Source: Cohnella kolymensis (lineage in GTDB: Bacteria > Bacillota > Bacilli > Paenibacillales > Paenibacillaceae). From it: a stretch of DNA of 64,000 nt. The stretch is taken from contig NZ_JXAL01000023.1 of assembly GCF_000829465.1 (NCBI RefSeq), positions 62,001-126,000 of the forward strand. The letters run 5' to 3'. The notes under the pieces are model-generated. The model worked only from the letters and a program-made list of their open reading frames with translations. It was not told where the DNA came from and ran no database searches. Positions within the stretch are counted from its first letter, which is position 1; each line of letters opens with the position of its first letter. Shown one piece after another: positions 28,251 to 37,811 of this stretch. The position numbers and the translations under genes are program-made.

Positions 28251-28276
28251 AACGGGTCCCGACAGGGGCCCGTTTG
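28251..28276. terminator. terminator between convergent hflC and comM
   Basis: The stem ACGGGTCCC with GGGGCCCGT (one T-G pair), loop GACA, lies just after hflC and is followed by TTTGCAA. A second small inverted repeat, TTTGCAA with TTGCAAA, follows. It can work for hflC; for the - strand gene comM it is less convincing. Confidence 0.6.
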
Positions 28277-28322
28277 CAATTTCCCGTTGCAAAATAGTTA
28301 CAAAACTACACGGCGATTTCAG

Positions 28323-29879
28323 TTACACCGCCGCTTCCGCAGTCTTGTCCAAGCAACGGTAGCTGACCGCTTCCGCCACATCCTCGGCCCGGATCTTTTC
28401 CCTTCCGGCCAGATCGGCGATCGTCCGCGACATCTTGAGGATCCGGTCATGCGCTCGGAAACTCAAACCAAGCTGCGAATACACTTGCTGCAAGAGCATC
28501 TCGGCGTCGGAAGCCATCGCGGTGTATTTTTTCAGCAGCGGACCTTGCAGCTCGCTGTTCCAGCTCAGCCCGTGCCTGGCGTAACGGGCTTTCTGGCGCG
28601 CAGAGGCTTCGTTCACCCTTTCCCGAGCCTGTGCGGAGGTTAAGCCGCTGTCTGATGCGGGACGAGCCAGCTGCCGAGGCAGTTCGACCTGCAAATCCAT
28701 GCGGTCGGCAAGAGGCCCCGACATTCGCGCCCTATACCTGGTAATGGCGGAGAGTGAACATGTGCAGGGCCTGTCTTCAGCACTGCCTCCGGCAAAGCCG
28801 CACGGACAGGGGTTCATCGAAGCGGCCAGCATAAAGCGGGCCGGAAACCGGCAAACACCGCGGGCGCGGCCGATCGTCACTTCGCGATCCTCAAGCGGCT
28901 GGCGCAGCGCCTCCAAACAAACGCGTGAGAATTCCGGCATCTCATCGAGGAACAAGATCCCGTGGTGAGCAAGTGTCACTTCACCGGGGCTCGGGCCAGA
29001 CCCGCCGCCGATCAGCCCGGCGGATGAAATCGTATGGTGCGGAGCGCGGAAGGTACGGCGGCGAATGAGCCCGGATTTGGCACCGCCCAATTTCCCGCAC
29101 ACGCTGAAGATTTTAGTGACGGTCAATGCTTCCTCATCATCGAGCGGCGGCATAATCGTGGGAAGCCGACGGCACAGCATCGTTTTGCCGGTGCCTGGCG
29201 GTCCAACGAACAGCAGGTTATGCATGCCCGCCGCAGCAATGAGCAATGCACGCTTTCCTTGCGTCTGTCCGATCACATCAGCCAGATCGAGTTCGCCTTC
29301 AAACGCGCTTGCCGGCCAGCCCGTAGAATCTGGCGTATCCACTGAACCGGCGCGTTCCTGCGAACCGTTTTTCTCCGAAAAGCCGTCAATCCACTCTGCG
29401 AGCGATGTAATTCCGATCACTTCAATGCCATGAATCAATCTTGCTTCCGCTACAGCGGCTTGCGGGACGATAATGCGTTTGATTCCCGCTTTGCGGGCCA
29501 GCTCGGTCATCGGAAGTACGCCGGGCACGCTGCGAACGGTGCCGTTTAACGACAATTCGCCGATAAATAGAGTATCCTCAAGCCTCGACGACTCCACTTG
29601 CCCGCTTGAACATAGAATCCCCGCCGCGATCGCAAGATCGAATGCGCTGCCCTGCTTGCGCAAATCCGCCGGAGCAAGATTGATCGTAACCCGGTCCATC
29701 GGAAACTTCATACCGCCGTTCTGAATGGCGGATCGCACCCGTTCGATGGATTCGCGGACGGCCGAGTCCGGAAGCCCGACCACGTTTACTTGGGGAAGCC
29801 CGGAACAAATATCCACTTCAACCTCGATAAATCTTCCTTCGACGCCCAGCACGCTTGCGCTCATTATTTTGACATACAT
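28323..29879 (-). CDS. comM: ComM/YifB family magnesium-chelatase-like AAA ATPase
   Basis: A 518-aa YifB/ComM protein. The N-terminal Lon-like domain (DICSGLPQVNVVGLPDSAVRES near residue 20-45) is followed by the AAA core with Walker A VGPPGTGKTML (about residue 222) and Walker B ILFLDEMPEF, and a Mg-chelatase C-terminal part (SGPLADRMDLQVELP, LSFRAHDRILKMSRTIADL). ComM is a branch-migration helicase acting on natural-transformation intermediates in Vibrio and relatives (family knowledge); its role in Bacilli is not known. It faces hflC and is divergent from sucC. Its ribosome binding site lies in a stem followed by seven T (see the leader hairpin). Confidence 0.92.
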   Translation of the reverse strand: MYVKIMSASVLGVEGRFIEVEVDICSGLPQVNVVGLPDSAVRESIERVRSAIQNGGMKFPMDRVTINLAPADLRKQGSAFDLAIAAGILCSSGQVESSRLEDTLFIGELSLNGTVRSVPGVLPMTELARKAGIKRIIVPQAAVAEARLIHGIEVIGITSLAEWIDGFSEKNGSQERAGSVDTPDSTGWPASAFEGELDLADVIGQTQGKRALLIAAAGMHNLLFVGPPGTGKTMLCRRLPTIMPPLDDEEALTVTKIFSVCGKLGGAKSGLIRRRTFRAPHHTISSAGLIGGGSGPSPGEVTLAHHGILFLDEMPEFSRVCLEALRQPLEDREVTIGRARGVCRFPARFMLAASMNPCPCGFAGGSAEDRPCTCSLSAITRYRARMSGPLADRMDLQVELPRQLARPASDSGLTSAQARERVNEASARQKARYARHGLSWNSELQGPLLKKYTAMASDAEMLLQQVYSQLGLSFRAHDRILKMSRTIADLAGREKIRAEDVAEAVSYRCLDKTAEAAV

Positions 29880-29925
29880 AAAAAAACACCTTCCTCCGCC
29901 GTTGTCGAATCGCGCGGGAAAGGTG
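29880..29925 (-). promoter_or_regulatory. comM leader hairpin covering the ribosome binding site, followed by a T-run
   Basis: On the - strand the mRNA reads CACCTTTCC (29917-29925), a 22-base loop, then GGAAGGTG (29887-29894), then seven T (29880-29886), then the comM ATG. GGAGGAAGG is the ribosome binding site, so the same stem both hides it and, with the T-run, looks like an intrinsic terminator. Confidence 0.5.
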
Positions 29926-29957
29926 CTTCCTCTCCGAACCGTTCTATAGTTGAGTAC

Positions 29958-29987
29958 AGTCTACATCGGGATATTCAAGCTTGTCAA
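29958..29987 (-). promoter_or_regulatory. probable SigA promoter of comM
   Basis: On the - strand TTGACA (29982-29987) and TAGACT (29958-29963) are separated by 18 bases, about 80 bases upstream of the comM ATG. Confidence 0.6.
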
Positions 29988-30264
29988 TGGCAGCTGTTTT
30001 TCTGGAGCTCATGCGTTTTTGATGCTAATGCCGTTCATGATATACTAAATTCATATGATTTTCCATCTCGGAATTAGATCAAATCATTGCCAAAATGAAC
30101 TAAAAAATATATGAAAAAGGGAGGAACGGTTGGACAAATAGTGATACAATAGGAAAGGTTTTGTTACATTTTAGTTTAATGTTATGGCGGCTGCTAGCTT
30201 TTAAAGCATTGCGCTGCCATCAGTAGAAAGAGACATTGCGTGCAAAACGGGAGGATGCTCAATC
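29988..30264. other. comM-sucC intergenic region (sucC side)
   Basis: No gene is seen. A possible rightward promoter is TTGATG (30019-30024) and TATACT (30041-30046), 16 bases apart, which would give sucC a leader of about 215 bases. A TACAAT at 30145-30150 has no clear -35 box. A short stem is possible, but I recognise no riboswitch. The sucC ribosome binding site GGGAGG begins near 30250. Confidence 0.4.
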
Positions 30265-31425
30265 ATGAATATTCATGAGTATCAAGGCAAGGAAGTCTTG
30301 AGGCAGTACGGCGTCAACGTGCCCCGCGGCAAAGTGGCGTTTACGGCGGCTGAAGCGGTCGCCGCGGCTAAGGAACTCGGCAGCCCGGTTACTGTTGTAA
30401 AAGCTCAAATCCATGCCGGAGGACGCGGAAAAGCGGGCGGCGTCAAAATCGCCAAAAGCTTGGACGATGTGTCCAAATATGCGGAAGAACTGCTCGGCAA
30501 AGTTCTTGTCACTCACCAGACGGGACCTGAAGGCAAAGAAGTCAAACGCCTGCTCATTGAAGAAGGCTGCGACATCAAAAAAGAATATTACATCGGTGTC
30601 GTCGTTGACCGGGGTACCGGCCGCGTCGTCATGATGGGATCTGAAGAAGGCGGTATGGACATTGAAGAAGTCGCCGCTCATTCCCCTGAAAAAATCATTA
30701 AAGTGGTTGTAGATCCCGCTGTCGGACTGCAAGTGTTCCAAGCGCGCAAGCTCGCTTACGACATCCAAATTCCTGCAGAGCAGATCAACAAAGCGGTCAA
30801 GTTCATGATGGCGCTCTATAAAGCTTTCGAAGAAAAAGATTGCTCCATCGCGGAAATCAATCCGCTTGTCGTTACCGGCGGCGGAGATGTTATGGCTCTG
30901 GACGCGAAGCTGAACTTCGACTCCAACGCGCTGTTCCGCCACAAAGATATCGTAGAGCTTCGCGATCTGGATGAAGAAGACGCCAAAGAAATAGAAGCTT
31001 CGAAATATGATCTGTCTTATATCGCCCTCGACGGCAACATCGGCTGTATGGTTAACGGAGCCGGCCTTGCGATGGCTACGATGGACATCATTAAATACTA
31101 CGGCGGCGAGCCGGCCAACTTCCTCGATGTAGGCGGCGGCGCAACGAAAGAGAAAGTTACGGAAGCTTTCAAAATCATACTTTCCGATGCTAACGTTAAA
31201 GGTATTTTCGTTAATATCTTCGGCGGCATTATGAAATGCGACATCATTGCCGAAGGCGTTGTCGCAGCGGCCCGCGAGCTCGGTCTCGACCGTCCTCTGG
31301 TTGTTCGTCTGGAAGGTACGAACGTAGCTCTGGGTAAAGAAATCTTGAACAAATCCGGCCTCAACATTGTGGCTGCGGATTCGATGGCCGACGGCGCGCA
31401 AAAAATCGTGTCGCTCGTGAAATGA
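30265..31425 (+). CDS. sucC: succinate-CoA ligase (ADP-forming) beta subunit SucC
   Basis: SucC is the ATP-grasp subunit that couples succinyl-CoA hydrolysis to ADP phosphorylation in the TCA cycle. The 386-aa protein begins [17 protein letters not shown] and has [27 protein letters not shown] with the Mg ligands, and [13 protein letters not shown] near the C-terminus. It is 31 bases upstream of sucD. GGGAGG lies before the ATG. Confidence 0.97.
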   Translation: MNIHEYQGKEVLRQYGVNVPRGKVAFTAAEAVAAAKELGSPVTVVKAQIHAGGRGKAGGVKIAKSLDDVSKYAEELLGKVLVTHQTGPEGKEVKRLLIEEGCDIKKEYYIGVVVDRGTGRVVMMGSEEGGMDIEEVAAHSPEKIIKVVVDPAVGLQVFQARKLAYDIQIPAEQINKAVKFMMALYKAFEEKDCSIAEINPLVVTGGGDVMALDAKLNFDSNALFRHKDIVELRDLDEEDAKEIEASKYDLSYIALDGNIGCMVNGAGLAMATMDIIKYYGGEPANFLDVGGGATKEKVTEAFKIILSDANVKGIFVNIFGGIMKCDIIAEGVVAAARELGLDRPLVVRLEGTNVALGKEILNKSGLNIVAADSMADGAQKIVSLVK

Positions 31426-31456
31426 TTAGGGAGAACCTACCGGGGAGTGTAGAATC

Positions 31457-32382
31457 ATGAGCATTTTAATCGATAAAAACACCAAGTGATCACCCAAGGC
31501 ATCACGGGCGCTACGGGACTTTTCCACGCCAAAGGCGCCCTGGATTACGGTACGCAGATGGTCGGCGGAGTTACGCCGGGCAAAGGCGGCACGAATGTCG
31601 ACATCACTTTGGAAAATGGCAGTAACGTTTCCCTGCCGGTATTCAACACGGTTGAGGAAGCGGTAAAAGCGACAGGCGCGACGGCTTCGGTCATTTACGT
31701 TGCTCCTCCTTTCGCCGCTGACGCGATCATGGAAGCGGTGGACGCCGAGCTTGATCTCGTTATCTGTATCACTGAAGGCATTCCGGTGCTCGATATGGTT
31801 AAGGTAACGCGCTTCATGGAAGGCAAGAAAACCCGCCTCATCGGGCCGAACTGCCCTGGCGTCATTACACCTGAAGAATGCAAAATCGGCATCATGCCGG
31901 GCTATATCCACAAAAAAGGCCATGTGGGCGTCGTATCCCGCAGCGGTACTTTGACGTATGAAGCGGTTCACCAACTGACGACGCGCGGCATCGGCCAATC
32001 GTCGGCAGTCGGAATCGGCGGCGACCCTGTGAAAGGTTCGGAGTTCATCGACATTCTCAAACTGTTTAATGAAGATCAGGACACCTACGCGGTTATCATG
32101 ATCGGTGAAATCGGCGGTACGGCTGAAGAAGAAGCGGCAGAGTGGATCAAAGCGAACATGACGAAACCTGTCGTCGGCTTCATCGGCGGGGCCACGGCTC
32201 CTGCAGGCAAGCGGATGGGACATGCCGGCGCGATCATTTCGGGCGGCAAAGGCACGGCGGCCGAGAAAATTTCGGTGCTCGAATCCTGTGGGATCCGTGT
32301 CGCACCGACACCTTCCGAAATGGGCGCCACACTGGTCAGCGTGCTTGAAGAACGCGGACTGCTGGAAAAATGCAAAGGTTAA
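31457..32382 (+). CDS. sucD: succinate-CoA ligase alpha subunit SucD, frame broken at codon 11
   Basis: SucD binds CoA and carries the phosphohistidine. The 308-aa repaired protein has the start SILIDKNTK, then [21 protein letters not shown] (first part), [26 protein letters not shown] and the active-site His in RMGHAGAI. As given, the ATG at 31457 meets TGA after ten codons because one G is missing at 31486 (AAG-TG instead of AAG-GTG). Without repair, translation could only start at the GTG at 31486 and would lose the first ten residues. I take it as a single-base sequencing deletion. A strong terminator follows. Confidence 0.93.
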
Positions 32383-32420
32383 TGTTATAGTTTCAGCATA
32401 GTTTTATGGGTAAGGCAAGC

Positions 32421-32464
32421 AGCCTTCCGCCCCCTCGGTTCGAGGGAGTGGAAGGCTTTTTGTT
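32421..32464 (+). terminator. intrinsic terminator of sucCD
   Basis: The stem AGCCTTCC...CCCTC with GAGGG...GGAAGGCT is followed by a run of T interrupted by one G. Confidence 0.85.
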
Positions 32465-32536
32465 TTTTTAACGGAACTCAGTTCCGCTATCGTGACAGAT
32501 CAACAAAAAAACATTTCCATTAAAGGAGATGCTCCT

Positions 32537-33658
32537 ATGTCGAAACCCACCGCATTAATAAGAAATAACCTTGTGGCTTTACATGAAACGGAAGGCATCG
32601 GATGGTTAACGATTCAGCGAATATTCAACGCGGCAGCTATGGAGGATGCGCAGGCGAGAAGGGAAGCGGATTGGCGCGATTTAGGGCTGACACCCAAGCA
32701 GATCGCAGCTTTGATGAAGAACCTGCAGCCGGACGTTGCGGATTCCCGTATGACGCGTTATGAACGAAGCGGAATCAAGGTCTTAACGATTTTGGACCGT
32801 AAGTATCCGCGCCGTCTTCGCCAGATTGCAAGAGCACCATGGGTGATTTACTATGTTGGCCGGCTGGAATTGGCGGCTCGTCCGTCGGTTGGAATCGTTG
32901 GAACGCGTCTCGCTACATCTTATGGACGCCGCGTTGCAGAGGATCTGTCCGCAGCTTGCTCTGCACAAGGTCTTACAATCGTCAGCGGCTTAGCGCGCGG
33001 CATCGATACAGCCGCGCATGTCGGTGCGTTGAACAAAGCCGGCGGAACCGTGGCTGTGCTGGCAACACCGGTAAATATCTGTTATCCGGCAGAAAACAAA
33101 CATCTGTACCGGGAAATAGGAGAGAAAGGACTCCTCATTTCAGAAACTCCGCCGGGCACGTCTTTGCATCCGGGATTGTTTCCGCTGCGTAACCGGATCA
33201 TAGCCGGTCTTTCGCTCGGGGTAGTTGTCGTTGAAGCTGCCGAGGGGAGCGGCGCTTTGATCACTGCCGAAGATGCAACCAAGGCAAACCGCGATATTTT
33301 CGTCGTACCCGGTCCCATCACGTCTCCGCGGAGCCGCGGCGGAATGCTGCTGCTTCGACAAGGTGCCAAACCCGTTCTTGACGAGGAAGATATTCTGGAA
33401 GAGTACCGCAAACACCTGACCAAGTCGAACGACATACAATTTGATCCGAAAAACATTTTACACGCCGGGGATCCTCTCCTTCACCTCACTCCGGACGAGA
33501 CCTCCATCTACAATATTTTACTGGATCAGCCCCGTTCCATCGAAGAGCTGGCAGCGGAATCCGGGATGACATTTGGACTTTTACACTCGGTTCTGCTATC
33601 TTTACTAATAAAAAGACGAATACACCAGCAACCCGGTTCTGTATATAATGTCCTCTGA
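32537..33658 (+). CDS. dprA: DNA-processing protein DprA
   Basis: DprA loads RecA on incoming single-stranded DNA during natural transformation. The 373-aa protein has an N-terminal SAM-like region, the Rossmann core (SVGIVGTRLATSYGRRV, IVSGLARGIDTAAHVGAL, FPLRNRIIAGLSLGVVVVEA, SGALITAEDA) and a C-terminal winged helix (DQPRSIEELAAESGM). I chose the ATG at 32537 because AGGAG lies 8 bases upstream; the frame is open to 32492 without a site. AGGAG-ATG-CTCCT forms a small palindrome over that site. It lies between sucCD and topA as in B. subtilis. Confidence 0.95.
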   Translation: MSKPTALIRNNLVALHETEGIGWLTIQRIFNAAAMEDAQARREADWRDLGLTPKQIAALMKNLQPDVADSRMTRYERSGIKVLTILDRKYPRRLRQIARAPWVIYYVGRLELAARPSVGIVGTRLATSYGRRVAEDLSAACSAQGLTIVSGLARGIDTAAHVGALNKAGGTVAVLATPVNICYPAENKHLYREIGEKGLLISETPPGTSLHPGLFPLRNRIIAGLSLGVVVVEAAEGSGALITAEDATKANRDIFVVPGPITSPRSRGGMLLLRQGAKPVLDEEDILEEYRKHLTKSNDIQFDPKNILHAGDPLLHLTPDETSIYNILLDQPRSIEELAAESGMTFGLLHSVLLSLLIKRRIHQQPGSVYNVL

Positions 33659-33716
33659 TAGAGCGAACACGGCTTAACAGCAGGAACTTGTCGACCGTAG
33701 GAGAGGAGGAATGGAC

Positions 33717-35816
33717 GTGGCGGATTCACTCGTCATCGTAGAGTCGCCGGCTAAAGCCAAGACGATCGGAAAATATTTAGGCAGCAAATTTATCGTCAAA
33801 GCGTCCATGGGCCATATTCGCGATTTGCCGAAAAGCCAAATCGGGGTTGAAGTCGACAACGACTTTCAACCGAAATACATCACGATCCGCGGTAAAGGCA
33901 ACATACTGAAGGAACTGAAAGATGCCAGCAAAAAGGTAAAAAAAGTGTATCTCGCAGCCGACCCCGACAGAGAGGGAGAAGCGATCGCGTGGCATTTGGC
34001 GCATTATTTGGAGATAGATGAGAAGGATGCTTGCCGCGTTGTTTTTAATGAAATTACGAAACAAGCGGTGAAGGATGCGTTCAAATCGCCGAGGCCAATA
34101 GACATGGATCTGGTCAATGCCCAGCAGGCGAGGAGAGTGCTTGACCGGCTCGTCGGTTACAAGATCAGTCCGCTGTTGTGGAAGAAGGTCAAAAAGGGCT
34201 TGAGCGCAGGCCGCGTGCAATCCGTAGCGGTGAAGCTCATCTATGACCGCGAGAATGAGATCAAAGCTTTCATTCCGGAAGAATATTGGAGCATCACGGC
34301 GCATTTTCTTAAAGAGAAAAGCAAGTTTGAAGCCAAATTTTTTTCCTTGAACGGGGATAAGAAAGAACTGAAAAGCGAAGCGGACGTGCAGGAAGTCCTA
34401 GCGCTGATTCAGGGAAAATCTTTCGTCGTGGGCGAAGTGAAAGAAAAGGAACGTCTGCGCAACCCTTCGCCGCCCTTTATTACCAGCTCGCTTCAGCAGG
34501 AAGCGGCGCGCAAGCTGAATTTTCGAGCATCGAAGACGATGCAGATTGCGCAGCAGCTGTACGAGGGCGTCGACCTGGGCAAACAAGAGGGCACCGTCGG
34601 ACTTATTACGTATATGCGTACCGATTCCACCCGGATCTCGCCGGTAGCACAAGATGAAGCCAAGCAGTATATAGCGGAGAAATACGGCGACAAGTTCAAC
34701 CCGGAAAGCCCGCGCGTCTATGCCAAGAAAAATGCCAATGCCCAGGATGCGCACGAAGCGATTCGTCCCACTTCCGTGCTGCGGACTCCGGATTCCATCA
34801 AGACGTTCGTCACGCGTGATCAGCTGCGTTTATACAAGCTGATCTGGGAGCGTTTCGTCGCAAGTCAGATGGCATCCGCCGTTCTGGACACGATGACCGT
34901 CGATTTGAACAACGGCCCGGTCGTTTTTAGGGCGAACGGTTCCAAGCTGAAGTTTGCCGGATTTATGAAGGTATACGTGGAAAGCAATGACGACGGCACG
35001 ACGGAGGAAGATCGACTGCTGCCGCCGCTGGCGGCGGGAGACGGTGTGAACACCGACAGCATCGATCCGAAGCAGCATTTTACACAGCCGCCGCCGCGTT
35101 ATACCGAAGCCCGTCTGGTCAAAGCGCTGGAGGAATTGGGAATCGGGCGTCCGAGCACCTATGCCCCGACTCTGGAGACGATTCAGAAGCGCTATTACGT
35201 AGCTATCGAAGAGAAGAAATTCGTACCTACAGAGCTTGGCGAACTCGTTATCCAGTTAATGGAGGAATTCTTCCCGGAAATTCTTGACGCGGAATTTACC
35301 GCACACATGGAAGGCGACTTGGACCATGTGGAGGAAGGCACGCAAGAATGGGTCAAAGTGATCGGCGAGTTCTACAAATCTTTCGAAAAAAGGCTGAACG
35401 TAGCTGAAGAACAAATGAAAGAAGTCGAGATCAAAGATGAGCCTTCGGATGAAGTTTGCGACAAATGCGGAAATCCGATGGTATACAAAATGGGCCGCTT
35501 CGGCAAATTTCTCGCCTGCTCCGGATTCCCGGACTGCCGCAATACGAAGCCGATTGTGAAGGACGTAGGGGTGCACTGTCCGAAATGCCCGGACGGACAT
35601 ATCGTAGAACGGCGCAGCAAAAAAGGACGCCTTTTTTACGGATGCGATCAGTACCCGGCTTGCGATTACGTATCCTGGGATAAACCGGTGCCGCAGCCTT
35701 GTTCGAACTGCGGCGGCTTGATGGTCGAGAAAAAAGTGCGAGGAGACGTGCAATGGCATTGCACCGTTTGCGGCCATACGGAGAATGCTCCGGAGACTGA
35801 CGAAGCCGCAGAGTAG
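33717..35816 (+). CDS. topA: DNA topoisomerase I
   Basis: A type IA topoisomerase that relaxes negative supercoils. The 699-aa protein has a TOPRIM domain ([33 protein letters not shown]), the catalytic Tyr in [12 protein letters not shown], and three C-terminal zinc ribbons (CDKCGNPM...CRN region, CPKCPDG...CDQYPAC, CSNCGG...CTVC). I prefer the GTG at 33717 because AGGAGG lies 7 bases upstream and homologues begin near this point; the ATG at 33711 is only one base from the AGGAGG. It is followed by trmFO after 22 bases. Confidence 0.95.
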   Translation: MADSLVIVESPAKAKTIGKYLGSKFIVKASMGHIRDLPKSQIGVEVDNDFQPKYITIRGKGNILKELKDASKKVKKVYLAADPDREGEAIAWHLAHYLEIDEKDACRVVFNEITKQAVKDAFKSPRPIDMDLVNAQQARRVLDRLVGYKISPLLWKKVKKGLSAGRVQSVAVKLIYDRENEIKAFIPEEYWSITAHFLKEKSKFEAKFFSLNGDKKELKSEADVQEVLALIQGKSFVVGEVKEKERLRNPSPPFITSSLQQEAARKLNFRASKTMQIAQQLYEGVDLGKQEGTVGLITYMRTDSTRISPVAQDEAKQYIAEKYGDKFNPESPRVYAKKNANAQDAHEAIRPTSVLRTPDSIKTFVTRDQLRLYKLIWERFVASQMASAVLDTMTVDLNNGPVVFRANGSKLKFAGFMKVYVESNDDGTTEEDRLLPPLAAGDGVNTDSIDPKQHFTQPPPRYTEARLVKALEELGIGRPSTYAPTLETIQKRYYVAIEEKKFVPTELGELVIQLMEEFFPEILDAEFTAHMEGDLDHVEEGTQEWVKVIGEFYKSFEKRLNVAEEQMKEVEIKDEPSDEVCDKCGNPMVYKMGRFGKFLACSGFPDCRNTKPIVKDVGVHCPKCPDGHIVERRSKKGRLFYGCDQYPACDYVSWDKPVPQPCSNCGGLMVEKKVRGDVQWHCTVCGHTENAPETDEAAE

Positions 35817-35838
35817 TGTTGTCAGGAGGTAATTTGTC

Positions 35839-37179
35839 TTGAATCCACATCCATCCGTGACGGTCATCGGCGCAGGTCTGGCCGGCAGTGAAGCCGCTTG
35901 GCAGATCGCCAAGCAAGGCGTTCCCGTCATTTTATACGAGATGCGCCCGGTGAAGCGCACACCCGCGCATCATACGGACCGATTCGCCGAGCTGGTATGT
36001 ACGAACAGCTTGCGGGCGAACGGTCTGACCAATGCGGTAGGCGTTCTAAAGGAAGAGATGAGGAGACTGGATTCTCTCATCCTGTCCTGCGCCGACTTGC
36101 ACGCGGTCCCTGCAGGAGGCGCTCTGGCCGTGGACCGTGAAGGCTTCTCCGGCGAAGTTACCCGCAGGCTGAGAGAGCACCCGCTCGTTACCGTCATCAA
36201 CGACGAGGTAACGGAAATTCCGCAAGACGGCATTGTGGTGATTGCAACCGGTCCGCTCACTTCGCCCGAGCTGTCCGAGCAAATCAAGCGGCTGATGGGA
36301 GAACAATATTTCTATTTCTTTGACGCCGCGGCGCCGATCGTTGAGAAGGATTCCATCGACATGGAAAAAGTGTTCCTGCAGTCCCGTTACGACAAAGGTG
36401 AGGCAGCTTACTTGAATTGCCCGATGACCGAGCAGGAATTCGATGCTTTTTACGAGGCGCTTGTGACTGCGGAAACGGCGGACATTAAAGACTTTGAAAA
36501 AGAAATGTACTTTGAGGGCTGCATGCCCATCGAGGTGATGGCCAAACGAGGCAAGCAAACGGTGCTTTTCGGTCCGATGAAGCCCGTCGGCTTGACTGAT
36601 CCGCGGACCGGCAAGCAGCCGCACGCCGTCATACAGCTTCGCCAGGATAATGCGGCGGGTACGCTGTACAACTTGGTCGGCTTCCAAACGCATTTGAAAT
36701 GGGGAGAGCAGAAGCGCGTCTTTTCGCTTATTCCGGGCTTGGAGAATGCGGAGTTTGTCCGTTACGGCGTCATGCATCGCAATACCTTCATCAATTCTCC
36801 CAAGCTTCTTCTTCCCACGTACCAGTTCCGCCGGCGGGATACGCTGTTTTTTGCCGGACAAATGACGGGTGTAGAAGGCTATGTGGAATCGGCTGCTTCC
36901 GGGCTCATATCGGGGATCAATGCGGGACGCTTGGCAAGAGGCCTGGACCCCGTCGCGCTGCCTGCCGACACCACGCTCGGAAGCATGGCGCAATATATTA
37001 CGACGGCGGATTTCAAGCATTTTCAGCCGATGAATGCAAACTTCGGGCTGTTCCCGCCGCTTGAGCACCGTGTCAGGAGCAAAAAAGAAAAGAACGAATC
37101 AATCGCGGCGCGAGCCTTGGAAAGTATCGATACATTAAGCGCGGAACTTCGGAGCGAGTCCGGCAGTGCCGCCCATTGA
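35839..37179 (+). CDS. trmFO: methylenetetrahydrofolate-tRNA-(uracil54-C5)-methyltransferase TrmFO
   Basis: TrmFO makes ribothymidine at tRNA position 54 using folate and FAD. The 446-aa protein has the FAD motif [16 protein letters not shown] at the start, [35 protein letters not shown], and the C-terminal [19 protein letters not shown]. The TTG at 35839 has AGGAGGT 8 bases upstream. In many Bacilli xerC/codV comes next, but here hslV follows after about 75 bases. Confidence 0.95.
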   Translation: MNPHPSVTVIGAGLAGSEAAWQIAKQGVPVILYEMRPVKRTPAHHTDRFAELVCTNSLRANGLTNAVGVLKEEMRRLDSLILSCADLHAVPAGGALAVDREGFSGEVTRRLREHPLVTVINDEVTEIPQDGIVVIATGPLTSPELSEQIKRLMGEQYFYFFDAAAPIVEKDSIDMEKVFLQSRYDKGEAAYLNCPMTEQEFDAFYEALVTAETADIKDFEKEMYFEGCMPIEVMAKRGKQTVLFGPMKPVGLTDPRTGKQPHAVIQLRQDNAAGTLYNLVGFQTHLKWGEQKRVFSLIPGLENAEFVRYGVMHRNTFINSPKLLLPTYQFRRRDTLFFAGQMTGVEGYVESAASGLISGINAGRLARGLDPVALPADTTLGSMAQYITTADFKHFQPMNANFGLFPPLEHRVRSKKEKNESIAARALESIDTLSAELRSESGSAAH

Positions 37180-37212
37180 AGCAGCGGCAGCGTCTCACAT
37201 GGAGCCGCTGCT
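37180..37212 (+). terminator. hairpin between trmFO and hslV
   Basis: A perfect 9-bp stem AGCAGCGGC with GCCGCTGCT and a 15-base loop begins right after the trmFO stop. The following T-run is broken (TTGCCGCTTT), so termination may be partial. Confidence 0.5.
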
Positions 37213-37254
37213 TTGCCGCTTTATACCGTTTGTTTATTGAGGGAGGAATTATCC

Positions 37255-37797
37255 GTGGATATGAGCTTTCATGCGACGACAATATGCGCCGTGCGCCATA
37301 ACGGCAAGGGAGCGATAGCCGGCGACGGCCAGGTGACATTCGGCAACAGCATGGTCATGAAAAGCACTGCCAAAAAAGTCCGTCGGCTATATCGGGGACA
37401 AGTCGTCGCCGGTTTCGCAGGATCTGTGGCGGATGCCATTACACTGTTCGAGAAATTTGAAGGCAAGCTGGAGGAACATCACGGTAATCTGCAGCGTGCA
37501 GCGGTGGAGCTCGCCAAGGAATGGCGTTCCGACCGCGTTCTGCGAAAGTTGGAAGCGATGCTGATCGTGGTGGATGCGACAGGCATGCTTCTGATCTCCG
37601 GCAACGGCGAAGTCATTGAGCCGGATGACGGCATCCTGGCGATCGGCTCGGGCGGAAGCTTCGCTTTGGCTGCCGCAAGAGCTTTGAAGCGTCATGCGCC
37701 TCATTTGGAAGCCAAAGATATCGCACGCTCCTCGTTGGAGGTAGCAGCGGATATTTGTGTGTTCACCAACAGCAATCTGGTTGTCGAAGAAGTTTAA
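37255..37797 (+). CDS. hslV: ATP-dependent protease subunit HslV (ClpQ)
   Basis: HslV is the proteasome-like peptidase of HslUV. The 180-aa protein has the core [41 protein letters not shown] and [14 protein letters not shown], each in the expected order. The start matters: the GTG at 37255 has GGGAGG at 8 bases and gives MDMSFHATT; the ATG at 37261 has poor spacing (14) but would give MSFHATT with Ser second, as in B. subtilis ClpQ, where the N-terminal Ser is catalytic. It lies 14 bases before hslU. Confidence 0.94.
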   Translation: MDMSFHATTICAVRHNGKGAIAGDGQVTFGNSMVMKSTAKKVRRLYRGQVVAGFAGSVADAITLFEKFEGKLEEHHGNLQRAAVELAKEWRSDRVLRKLEAMLIVVDATGMLLISGNGEVIEPDDGILAIGSGGSFALAAARALKRHAPHLEAKDIARSSLEVAADICVFTNSNLVVEEV

Positions 37798-37811
37798 TAG
37801 GAGGGTATCCC

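Noticed and set aside
30110..30151. Short open frame MKKGGTVGQIVIQ before sucC as a leader peptide
   Set aside because: Thirteen codons with no ribosome binding site and no residue pattern suggesting attenuation.
30259..31401. Long open frame (380 codons) antisense to sucC
   Set aside because: It mirrors sucC codon structure, has no ribosome binding site, and its product (Phe/His/Arg/Asp-rich) resembles no family.
36046..37068. Long open frame (340 codons) antisense to trmFO
   Set aside because: Same reason: no domain, no start signal, full overlap with a conserved gene.
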